DNA of 34,847 bases from contig JAFGSM010000183.1 of the NCBI GenBank assembly GCA_016934595.1, positions 1 to 34,847 of the forward strand, in the 5' to 3' direction. Below the pieces are notes generated by a model, which saw only the letters and a list, made by a program, of their open reading frames with translations, did no database searches and was not told the origin of the DNA. The position numbers were made by a program, and so were the translations under genes. Positions within the stretch are counted from its first letter, which is position 1. The number at the start of each line of letters is the position of its first letter. Shown here piece by piece: positions 1 to 8,570 of this stretch. This DNA is from a bacterium (GTDB lineage Bacteria; SZUA-182; DTGQ01; JAFGSM01).

Positions 1-261
1 GTCTTCCTATAATTTTCCATGCATACGATTATACCTCAAGGGATCGCCTAAAGGCGAGGGTTTTTCTCCCAAATTGAGACAATAAATATGCCTTGTATCC
101 TGCTTTTTCGCTTTTCGGTTATATAGATTCACGGATTCAGGATGAAAATAGCATCTATTTCCCAGACAAACCCTCAAGCCGTTTTGCGCGGCGACACGAA
201 GGATGAAAATAAACAACGAGGTTCATTTTCGAGATAAACTGAGATTCAACACATTATCATA

Positions 262-362
262 CAGCAATTCTCATTATGACGCTTTTTAACACAATATATA
301 ATATTTAATCTATCTTAATATACAATATATAGCATGAAAATTGGTCATAATGAGAATTGCTG
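262..362. mobile_element. MITE-like element, family 1 copy A (101 bp, 19-bp perfect terminal inverted repeats)
   Basis: Termini cagcaattctcattatgac / gtcataatgagaattgctg; flanked by perfect 9-bp direct repeat attatcata (253-261 and 363-371); same length and alignable (reverse-complemented) with 34355-34455. Confidence 0.9.
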
Positions 363-366
363 ATTA

Positions 367-1134
367 TCATATTGGAGGAATCGGTGTAGGAGGAACTGGC
401 AGACCTATCGGTGTTGTTGGAGCAGGAAGCGAGGTAATAGGTATAGGTGTTGGCACAGGCCATGTTGTTGGAGGAGGTAAAGGCAATGGCGATGGAGGCG
501 TCACTGGGGTAGGTGGAACTGGTGCAGCGACAATTGGAGGAGTCGGCACAGTGATTGTTACAGGAGAAGGTATGGGCACGGGCACCGTCACTGGTGTTGG
601 TGTTGGAGGAGGAGCTATACCAGGCCATATGACAGGAGCAGGAGCCAAAGTCGCCGTCCAGATAGGCCAGGTTGGCGCTATTACCGGCAAAAGCCCAAAG
701 GTAAATGCAGGAGGCGCTGTTATTACCGGGATAGTGGAAGTTATTGGCGTAACTGTTGTTGCCAGTGGAGCCACAACAGTCAGAGGAGCCAGGGATATCG
801 GAATGGTGGCGGTTGTGGTCAGGGCATTAAATTGTCTAAAAAGTGAAAGCGGTGAAACAATCGGGGATAATAAAGGCGCAGGAGGAAACATCCGAAAAGG
901 CGATATGCCGGGAAATCCCAGCGAATAAAGGCTGCCTGTTTGAAATGGATTAAATAAATTCCCCAAAGCGGGGTTATAGGGTGACATGTAAAAAGCCAAT
1001 TGAGCAGAACGTAATAATGGTGTGAAGTAGGCGTCTGTCACCTGCACTGGCAAGATATTTACACCTATAAAAATAATTATGAATATAGCTAATAATAAAG
1101 GCAGATACCTTTTAGACCTTTTGATTTTATTCAT
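367..1134 (-). CDS. Secreted/membrane-anchored Pro/Thr/Ile-rich low-complexity protein
   Basis: 255-aa ORF with N-terminal basic residues plus hydrophobic segment (MNKIKRSKRYLPLLLAIFIIIFIGVNILP), then Pro-rich tail; AAAGGGGG SD-like sequence upstream of ATG. Confidence 0.65.
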   Translation of the reverse strand: MNKIKRSKRYLPLLLAIFIIIFIGVNILPVQVTDAYFTPLLRSAQLAFYMSPYNPALGNLFNPFQTGSLYSLGFPGISPFRMFPPAPLLSPIVSPLSLFRQFNALTTTATIPISLAPLTVVAPLATTVTPITSTIPVITAPPAFTFGLLPVIAPTWPIWTATLAPAPVIWPGIAPPPTPTPVTVPVPIPSPVTITVPTPPIVAAPVPPTPVTPPSPLPLPPPTTWPVPTPIPITSLPAPTTPIGLPVPPTPIPPI

Positions 1135-1352
1135 AGCCGCGCCCCCTTTAATTTTAAAAAATAGACCGCCTCTTTTAAGACACCAAAGGCTTACTTATTG
1201 ATTCACTAATTTATTAATGATGGGTTGTTCATTCTGTTAATATTATAGCCTCCCTTTAAATTTTTTTTCAAGTGAATAAACCTAAATTGAATAAATCTGA
1301 ATTCCAATTATTTGCCTCTTGCCGCATTTAAAAAATTGCGATAAATTAAGAT

Positions 1353-2522
1353 ATGATCAATGTATTGACACACCTTAAATGGTTGGACCTGATTGATATT
1401 CTGTTAATCACATTCGTGGTCTATCAGATATACATCCTGTTTCATGAAACCAAAGGTTTTCGAATCCTCATAGGTCTGTTTTGTCTGGCTGTAATATATG
1501 TTTTGATAAAATCATGGGGTTTATTCCTTTCGACATGGGTATTCGAGATTTTTTGGCAAGCATTGATAATATTGATAATAATCGTTTTTCAACCTGAAAT
1601 AAGAGACGTCCTGGCAAAATTTAATTTCCTGGATTTTTTTCAAGGGAACAAGGCAATATCACCAGATTCATCTGGAATAGAAGCAATATGCAGGAGTGTA
1701 TTCCGCATGGCCGAAAGCAAAACCGGCGCTATTATCGTTTTCAAACAAAGGGATGATTTGAAGGATCTGATTCGCGATGGTATAAGGCTTGACGGAGAAA
1801 TCAGCGAAACTGTCTTGTTGAGCATATTTCAAAAGTCCTCTTTTATACATGATGGCGCAGTCCTTATTGACGGAGGAAAAATAAAGATGGCGGGCGGTTA
1901 CCTGCCAATGACTGAGAGGGAAAACCTGCCTAAGCAATATGGTTCACGCCACAGGGCGTCTCTTGGCCTTTCTGAAAAAAGCGATGCCTTTATAGTAGTA
2001 GTTTCTGAGGAAAGGGGAGAGGTTTCCGTTGTCCAGAATGACACGATAAAGAAGGTCAGGGATATAGGGACATTGTCAAACATCATCAAGGGGCATTTTA
2101 TTCAAGAACGGAAGAAAAAGCTCCCAATTTTAAAGTCGTTTTTGTCAAAGATGTTGATAGAGGATTGGTCAAAAAAGGCCACTGCATTTTTGTTGGTTTT
2201 TGTCTTCTGGGCATTAATGGCAGGGCAGCAAAATTATTCTCAAGACTTGATAGTGCCCTTTGAATATAAAAAAATCCCTGCTAATATGGAATTGGTGTCA
2301 CCGCCACAAAATGCCAAAATCTCCATAAAAGGCATCCGCAAACTTGTTTCCTCATTAAAAGCCGAGGAAATCCGCATCGAACTGGATGTTTCATTGGCCC
2401 AGTGGGGGAGGCGCACTTACTATATCTCTCAGAAGGATATCAATCTGCCAGCCGGTATACAGTTACTGTACATTGAACCTTCTGTCCTTAAATTAGACTT
2501 TAAGACTACATCCACTATCTGA
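1353..2522 (+). CDS. cdaA: Diadenylate cyclase (CdaA/DisA_N family) fused to C-terminal YbbR (CdaR-like) domain
   Basis: N-terminal TM helices, DAC motifs FIHDGAVLI and GSRHRASLGLSE; additional TM (KKATAFLLVFVFWALMAG) followed by YbbR-like sequence. Confidence 0.88.
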   Translation: MINVLTHLKWLDLIDILLITFVVYQIYILFHETKGFRILIGLFCLAVIYVLIKSWGLFLSTWVFEIFWQALIILIIIVFQPEIRDVLAKFNFLDFFQGNKAISPDSSGIEAICRSVFRMAESKTGAIIVFKQRDDLKDLIRDGIRLDGEISETVLLSIFQKSSFIHDGAVLIDGGKIKMAGGYLPMTERENLPKQYGSRHRASLGLSEKSDAFIVVVSEERGEVSVVQNDTIKKVRDIGTLSNIIKGHFIQERKKKLPILKSFLSKMLIEDWSKKATAFLLVFVFWALMAGQQNYSQDLIVPFEYKKIPANMELVSPPQNAKISIKGIRKLVSSLKAEEIRIELDVSLAQWGRRTYYISQKDINLPAGIQLLYIEPSVLKLDFKTTSTI

Positions 2523-2559
2523 AAAAAATTTAAACGCCTTTAGCACAAAATCCTTATAT

Positions 2560-2673
2560 CAGAAATTTAGAAACTCGATAATTGGTATAGATTTATGGGC
2601 GCTCTAATGCATTTTAGACTATCTGTGAAATCGAATATTATTTACTGATTCAAAATGAGTTTCCAAATTTCTG
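2560..2673. mobile_element. MITE-like element, family 2 copy C (~114 bp)
   Basis: TIRs cagaaatttagaaactc / gagtttccaaatttctg; close to 90% alignable by eye with the reverse complement of 32590-32702. Confidence 0.75.
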
Positions 2674-2842
2674 TATAGCAAATTTTCAGTGTTCAGTTGT
2701 CAGTCACAAGTGTATAGTGCCTGAAACCCCATATAAAAAATGTAAACCCCTATGCGATTAATTCCTATGCGATTTAAATGGAAATTCTTATGCGATTTGA
2801 ATTCACCAAACCGCCTTTAAGGAAAACCTGAGTTGATATCGA

Positions 2843-4435
2843 CTATATTTTCGCTATGGCCCGCCTTCCTTTCCCATTTACTATGAGATTGTAAGTCTTC
2901 TCAATTCTGTCCCAATTATGCTCCCGGTCAAGCGCCCAATAACGCCCGATGACGGATACTACCCTGCCTGTGCCCATCTGTTTCGTCTTTTCTTCTATCT
3001 GTCTGACATAATAGGCGCCGCTTTCAGGCCTCTCACCGCGCCTTCCCAGAAAAGAGTGTATGAATACCCTGTCTAAACCCTCGTTTTTGGCCATCTCCAT
3101 TAGCGCAAAAAGATAATCGATGGAACCATGAGAACTATAAAAGGATACAATGCCTATCAGATGGAGGTTTGTACCGTCGTTTATGGCGCCCCTTATCGCC
3201 CAGAGCAGATTATTATTACTGTAAAAGCTCCCATCCTTTATAGAATTTTCTATCCTGACTCTGTCAGATGGCACGATCCTGCCTGCACCCAAATGGAGAT
3301 GCCCTGATTCGGAATTTCCGACGGTGTCAGCCGGAAGGCCTACTGATTCGCCTGAAGCCGAAAGACACATCCAGGGATTCTTTTCCATAAGGCTATTCAT
3401 TACTTTTGTTTGAGCGGCGGCAATCAGATTCCCTTCATTCGATGGATTATAGCCCCATCCATCGACTATTAGCAAAAGGACTTTAAGGCCACTTTGAAAT
3501 GAAGGACAGGAATTTATAAGGCTTTTTCCTGTCATAACATCAGGTTTTGAAAGGCCGAGCATATGCAAAACCGTAGGGGCCACATCAATGAGGCCGCCTT
3601 CTCCATGAATCAATTCCATACTTTGCTTTCCGTCAGGGGATATAATCATAAAAGGGACAGGGCTGTCTGTATGTCCTGTATCTATCTTTCCATCAGGGTA
3701 ATACCATTTCTCCACTGTTCCATGATCTGCAACTACTACGGTGAATATATCCGCTGCCCTTGCCTCTTTGACAATCCTTCCTATATGATGATCCACTGTG
3801 CGCACCGCCTCAATAATGGCATCCCTGTTCTCTATGTGTCCAACTACATCTATATTGGCCAGGTTTGCACAGATCAGGTCATATCCTCCGCCTCTTATGG
3901 CCTCTATTATCTTGTCAGTCACTTCAGCGCAACTCATTTGGGGCGACTGGTCAAAATTCTTTACATCGGCAGGGGATGGTATAAGATCCCTGTCTTCACC
4001 CGGAAATGTATCTTCCCTTTTTCCGTTCATGAAATATGTAATATGTGTGGATTTTTCAGACTCCGTGATTTTAATCTGTCTCATCCCGGCATTACTGACC
4101 ACCTCGCTCAAGGTATCATGAATCAATCCCAAGGGCGGGAAAGCCACTTTAACATTCAGATCAGAATCATACTGTATCATGGTTACCCATTTTGTCCGCA
4201 GATTTATATTTATTGGAAATCTATCAAAACCAGGCGAGGTAAACGCCTGAGTAAGCTCAATCTCGCGTTCCCCCCTGATATCATAAAAGATCACATAGTC
4301 ACCGGAACAAATCCTTCCTATCGGACTATTATCAGATTTCACCAGACATATTGGACCCATGCCCTCTTCTTCTTCTCCGCACCTGTATGCATCTTTGATT
4401 GCAACCGACATGGGAAACGAGTTATTTTCTTCCAT
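2843..4435 (-). CDS. gpmI: Cofactor-independent phosphoglycerate mutase (iPGM family), circularly permuted domain order
   Basis: 530-aa ORF. Aa 1 to ~307 match the canonical C-terminal half (PVGRI.SGDYVIFYDIRGERE, TFPGEDRDLIPSP, ANIDVVGH, VVADHG, DTGHTDSPVP, MTGKSL); aa ~317-530 match the canonical N-terminal half (LLLIVDGWGYNPSNEGN, SGESVGLPADTVGNSESGHLHLGAGR, IGRYWALDREHNWDRIEKTY). AGGAG SD upstream. Confidence 0.88.
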   Translation of the reverse strand: MEENNSFPMSVAIKDAYRCGEEEEGMGPICLVKSDNSPIGRICSGDYVIFYDIRGEREIELTQAFTSPGFDRFPININLRTKWVTMIQYDSDLNVKVAFPPLGLIHDTLSEVVSNAGMRQIKITESEKSTHITYFMNGKREDTFPGEDRDLIPSPADVKNFDQSPQMSCAEVTDKIIEAIRGGGYDLICANLANIDVVGHIENRDAIIEAVRTVDHHIGRIVKEARAADIFTVVVADHGTVEKWYYPDGKIDTGHTDSPVPFMIISPDGKQSMELIHGEGGLIDVAPTVLHMLGLSKPDVMTGKSLINSCPSFQSGLKVLLLIVDGWGYNPSNEGNLIAAAQTKVMNSLMEKNPWMCLSASGESVGLPADTVGNSESGHLHLGAGRIVPSDRVRIENSIKDGSFYSNNNLLWAIRGAINDGTNLHLIGIVSFYSSHGSIDYLFALMEMAKNEGLDRVFIHSFLGRRGERPESGAYYVRQIEEKTKQMGTGRVVSVIGRYWALDREHNWDRIEKTYNLIVNGKGRRAIAKI

Positions 4436-4549
4436 ATAATTTACTCCTATAACTATAATATATCATTATAAAATGTACTCTTTTCTTAAGATCATTGACA
4501 TATAAGATATAAGACATATAACTACATGAACGATAAAGGTTTTTGTTCA

Positions 4550-5662
4550 CTAAAGAAATGCCCTACCCTTCCCTATTAGGCCAAAAGGCCGCACCTCCAA
4601 AAACCTTTCCTGACTTTCCATAGCAAATCCTATCCTGTGAAGCTCAATCTGATGTCGATCGCATATTTCTGCCAAAATATGTATATCGTCAGGGGCGCAG
4701 ACTATACAAAATCCTATACCCATATTAAAGACCCTAAACATCTCCCTGTCCGAAACCCCGCCTTTTTCCTTGATCAGTTTAAATATAGGCGGAGGATCGG
4801 GAAGATGATCGATGATAAAGGCAACCTGTGAATCCACCCTGAGAAGATTAAGCAGGCCGTCGCCAGTGATATGGCAAAATGCCTTTACTCCGGACATCTT
4901 CTCCATAACATCCAGAATAACAGGGACATATATGCGGGTAGGTATAAGTAATTCTTCACCTAAGGTTTTGCCAAGCTCAGGGATCATGCTGTCTATCTTC
5001 AAGCCGCCATCATTAAAAAGAACCCTTCTTGCCAAGGAAAAGCCATTGCTATGGATTCCACTGCTAGACAATCCGAATACAATATCTCCAGGCGCTATAC
5101 CTTTACCCGTAAGGATCCTGTCTGTTTCAACTATGCCTATGGCCATACCTGCAAGGTCAAATCCCTTTCCCTCCTCCAGACCTTTAATAAGATCCCTGAC
5201 CTGAGCGGTTTCGCCTCCTGGAATAGCAACTCCGGACTGTTTTGCCCCCTCATAAAGCCCTTTGGCTATTTCGCTTAGAATATTTTCGTCAATCCTTTGC
5301 AAGGCCAGATAATTCAGCATGGATATAGGCCTGGCTCCCACACACAGAATGTCATTCACGTTCATAGCCACACAGTCAATGCCTATGGTGCTATAATCTC
5401 CCATCATCTGGGCAACAAGCACCTTTGTCCCTACCCCGTCCGCTGATAAGGCGATACCTATATCTTTTTCACCTGTACTAATCTTGATGACATTCGCAAA
5501 ATGTCCCAGATCCAGAATGACCTCGCCAGGCATATTTCTGGTAAAGGAGAAGGTTTCCCGTATCATATCTAAAAACCCCCTCATGCTGACAGTTTCTGCC
5601 GGAGTATCCACACCCGATTCTGCGTAATTATCCCTCGATCTTTTATCCGTTCTAAAATCCAT
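4550..5662 (-). CDS. purM: Phosphoribosylformylglycinamidine cyclo-ligase (AIR synthetase)
   Basis: Motifs NYAESGVD, LSADGVGTKVLVAQ, DCVAMNVNDILCVGARP, PGGETAQ, GLSSSGIHSNGFSL; SD GGAGGGAAAGG upstream. Confidence 0.95.
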   Translation of the reverse strand: MDFRTDKRSRDNYAESGVDTPAETVSMRGFLDMIRETFSFTRNMPGEVILDLGHFANVIKISTGEKDIGIALSADGVGTKVLVAQMMGDYSTIGIDCVAMNVNDILCVGARPISMLNYLALQRIDENILSEIAKGLYEGAKQSGVAIPGGETAQVRDLIKGLEEGKGFDLAGMAIGIVETDRILTGKGIAPGDIVFGLSSSGIHSNGFSLARRVLFNDGGLKIDSMIPELGKTLGEELLIPTRIYVPVILDVMEKMSGVKAFCHITGDGLLNLLRVDSQVAFIIDHLPDPPPIFKLIKEKGGVSDREMFRVFNMGIGFCIVCAPDDIHILAEICDRHQIELHRIGFAMESQERFLEVRPFGLIGKGRAFL

Positions 5663-5718
5663 TTTTCCTTTCCTCCCTGTTCCGGACTTGTTCTCTTTTT
5701 TATTTTATCTTCAACTTT

Positions 5719-5915
5719 GTCTCGAAAATAGATTCTATTTTCATAGTTCGTGGCGGCCTGAAAGGCCATGGGTGTTTGTTCAGAAAATAAAACCATGTTG
5801 TTTATTTTCATGCTTAATGGCAACATTAAGTGGCATGTGGGTCTGTCTCTAAAATAAAACCTCATTGCCTATTTTCATCCTTCATGTCGCCTTAAAACGG
5901 CATGACCATTTGTCT
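5719..5915. repeat. REP-like palindromic intergenic repeat cluster (purM-purD interval)
   Basis: Multiple copies of the tctcgaaaatagattctattttcat..cgtggcggcctgaaaggccatg unit found elsewhere in the window. Confidence 0.75.
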
Positions 5916-5977
5916 ATTGACCACAGGCCATCTTTAAAAGGCGTGCTTCCATAGAATATTGCGCAGTTACAAATCCG

Positions 5978-7261
5978 TCAAAAAAGTCCAAGCCTTCTAA
6001 GTCCTTTTTGAGCAATATCCCTCCTGAAATAAATCCCCTCAAACTGGATGAGATCAATAGCCTTATATGCCTTGTCTACAGCCTGCCTTAGATCGCTGCC
6101 CAAAGCTGTGACTCCCAAAACCCTGCCGCCATTTGTAAGTACCTTTCTACCCTCTTTCCTTGTGCCTGAATGGAAAACTGTAACCCCTTTAATCTTCGAA
6201 ACCTCTTTCAGCCCGGAAATCTCCTTTCCCTTTTCATAAACGTCAGGATAACCTGAAGAAACCGCTACCACGCATACCGCTGCATTATTACTCCATGAAA
6301 GTTTTACACCTGAAAGCTTGACTTTTATAACCGCCTGTATTACAGGCATAAGATCATCCTCCATACGCAGCAGGATAGGCTGGGTCTCAGGGTCTCCAAA
6401 CCTGCAATTAAATTCAAGGACAAATGGCTCGTTATCTTTGATCATAAGACCTGCATAAAGAACCCCCTTATAAGTTATCCCTCTTTTGGTCATCCCACGA
6501 ACAACCGGCAGCATTATTTTATCCATAATCTTCTTGTGTATCTCGGGGGTGATAACTGGCGCGGGAGAATAAGCCCCCATACCTCCGGTATTTGGCCCCT
6601 GATCCTGTTCACGTATTGATTTATGATCTTGGGACGACGCCATTGGCAAGACCGTTTTCCCATCTGTAAACGCCAAGAAAGACGCCTCTTCACCTGTAAG
6701 GAGGTCCTCAAGTATAATCTTATTGCCAGCCGCGCCAAACGCCTTTTCAATGATAATCTTTTGGACCGCCCTTTGAGTATCCCTGAGGTTTTGACATATA
6801 ATTACGCCTTTTCCGGCAGCAATGCCGTCCGCCTTGACTACTATGGGAAAACCCCTATTTTTGGCATATTCAAGGGCAGAACCGCAATCGGTAAAAACTG
6901 CAAAATCTGGCGTGGGAATACCGCTTTCCTTCATCAGTTCTTTGGCAAATGACTTGCTTGATTCAAGTATCGCGGCATCCTTTGAAGGACCGAATATCTT
7001 TAATCCCTTGCTATTAAATGTGTCAACTATGCCTAAACTCAATGGCGCCTCAGGCCCAACTATAGTAATATCAACACCATTTTGTTTTGCAAGATCGGAA
7101 AGTCCCTCGCAATCAGATAAATCCCATGGAACACACTCAGCTATCTCTTCAATGCCCGCATTGCCAGGCACACAAATAATATGGGATACAAGAGGGCTCT
7201 TTTTCAACTTCCAAGCCAGGGCGTGTTCCCTCCCCCCGCCGCCTATAATCATAATTTTCAT
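5978..7261 (-). CDS. purD: Phosphoribosylamine-glycine ligase
   Basis: MKIMIIGGGGREHALAWKL, GPEAPLSLGIVD, KADGIAAGKGVI, DHKSIREQDQGPNTGGMGAYSPAP, EFNCRFGDPETQPIL. Confidence 0.97.
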   Translation of the reverse strand: MKIMIIGGGGREHALAWKLKKSPLVSHIICVPGNAGIEEIAECVPWDLSDCEGLSDLAKQNGVDITIVGPEAPLSLGIVDTFNSKGLKIFGPSKDAAILESSKSFAKELMKESGIPTPDFAVFTDCGSALEYAKNRGFPIVVKADGIAAGKGVIICQNLRDTQRAVQKIIIEKAFGAAGNKIILEDLLTGEEASFLAFTDGKTVLPMASSQDHKSIREQDQGPNTGGMGAYSPAPVITPEIHKKIMDKIMLPVVRGMTKRGITYKGVLYAGLMIKDNEPFVLEFNCRFGDPETQPILLRMEDDLMPVIQAVIKVKLSGVKLSWSNNAAVCVVAVSSGYPDVYEKGKEISGLKEVSKIKGVTVFHSGTRKEGRKVLTNGGRVLGVTALGSDLRQAVDKAYKAIDLIQFEGIYFRRDIAQKGLRRLGLF

Positions 7262-7318
7262 AACACGTTTAAGCTCCTTTCTATTTTTTTTCTATATAAA
7301 CACACATTGCTTATTGAG

Positions 7319-7415
7319 ACCCCGCCACGAATAATGAAAATGAATAATGAAAATGAAACACACATGCCAATAAATTGGCACAAAGGAGGATGAAAATCAT
7401 AAACGATTTTCAGAC
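7319..7415. repeat. REP-like palindromic repeat (diverged copy)
   Basis: ccacgaataatgaaaatga...atgccaataaattggcacaaaggaggatgaaaatcataaacgattttcagacaaa resembles the other units. Confidence 0.5.
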
Positions 7416-8148
7416 AAAAATAAACAAAATTTGCATAGTTATATCTGTCTCCTGCCCATATATGGCTGGCATTCTGGTGTATTTTGAACCAAAATTGTTA
7501 TTATCAGAAACTTGGAAATCCATTTTAGATCGGAAAATAATCTTTAATTTTATACAGACTGAAATACATCAGAGGTCTGATCTTCTTCTTCAGAGGTCTG
7601 ATCTTGTTCTTCTTTAAAGACTCAATTTTTGAGTTTACAAATCTTTGGTTATAATTTATGGCGATAAAAACAGGCATGGGTTTTCAACAATTATTGGACA
7701 TTATTAACTGTTCAGGATATTTATTACATGATTTTTTGAATCAAGGCTATTTATTACCGATCACTTATAATCTTTTTATTGGAACAGACGGGTATGACTG
7801 AATGCCTATATATATTAAGTAGTCCTGCATCCTACCTATTAATTATTAACCTAAGGAGGATGCTTGATTCATTGAAAATAAGGAGCGAATAAAATGAGAA
7901 CAATTGTATGCTTAATAGTATATATTAAAAAATCTCAGCAAACAAATCAAGTATATAATTTTGTCAAGTTAAATTAGAAATGTCCTATTTGTCGTAATAG
8001 TTCACCTATCTTTTTATGGATTCAAGAATAAGGGATTTGCCTCAAAAGGCACATAATTCACAAGATTAACACTTGCCCCACATCTTTTGTGCTTTTTGTA
8101 GCAATCGCTCCGCTTTTTGGGCATGGTGAACGGTTGATGGTCTCGTAT

Positions 8149-8382
8149 TTACTTACTCAAGTAAGAATCTATGTTTGCTTTAAGTCTCTCCAGCAGCCCT
8201 TTCTTTTCTTGTACCTCCTTTATTTTATCCTGAATATTATCTACCTGAGGATCAAACGTGCATACTCCAAACGAACAATCCACATCCAAAATCCCACTGA
8301 GCTTATACGCCAAGATATTAATCTCTTCATTTAATCTGTTAATCTCTTTATCTAATATTTTCTTGTCTTCATTGCTACCCAT
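8149..8382 (-). CDS. Small predicted coiled-coil protein
   Basis: MGSNEDKKILDKEINRLNEEINILAYKLSG...QDKIKEVQEKKGLLERLKANIDSYLSK. Internal ATG at 8382 preferred because GGAGGG lies just upstream; ORF track starts at 8397. Confidence 0.6.
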   Translation of the reverse strand: MGSNEDKKILDKEINRLNEEINILAYKLSGILDVDCSFGVCTFDPQVDNIQDKIKEVQEKKGLLERLKANIDSYLSK

Positions 8383-8570
8383 CTTTATACCCTCCATTTA
8401 TCATGTCAGTTATTTCGTCTGAAAATCCCTTCTGGGTATTTTTATTCCCCTTTGTGAATCGAAGATTCATGGGCGTTTCATTTGTTGAACCATAGATTAT
8501 ATCCGAACTCGCATTCATAGATCTCGAAACTAATCCTGTAATTTTTTGTAAGCATTATATAAAAAATCGA

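Noticed and set aside
305-628. 107-aa Ser/Thr/Asn-rich minus-strand ORF
   Set aside because: Alternate frame of the Pro-rich gene; compositional artefact.
341-928. 195-aa Gly-rich plus-strand ORF
   Set aside because: Exact antisense of the Pro-rich CDS (CCN codons read as NGG); begins inside MITE A and lacks a signal peptide. The minus-strand ORF has signal and SD.
3563-4471. 302-aa plus-strand ORF
   Set aside because: Antisense to the iPGM gene; no recognisable family, and the minus strand has clear conserved motifs.
7860-7977. Two tiny ORFs (MLDSLKIRSE and MRTIVCLIVYIKKSQQTNQVYNFVKLN) behind SD-like sequences
   Set aside because: Too short and AT-rich to support as genes from sequence alone; the second (7894-7977) has a plausible SD but no other evidence.
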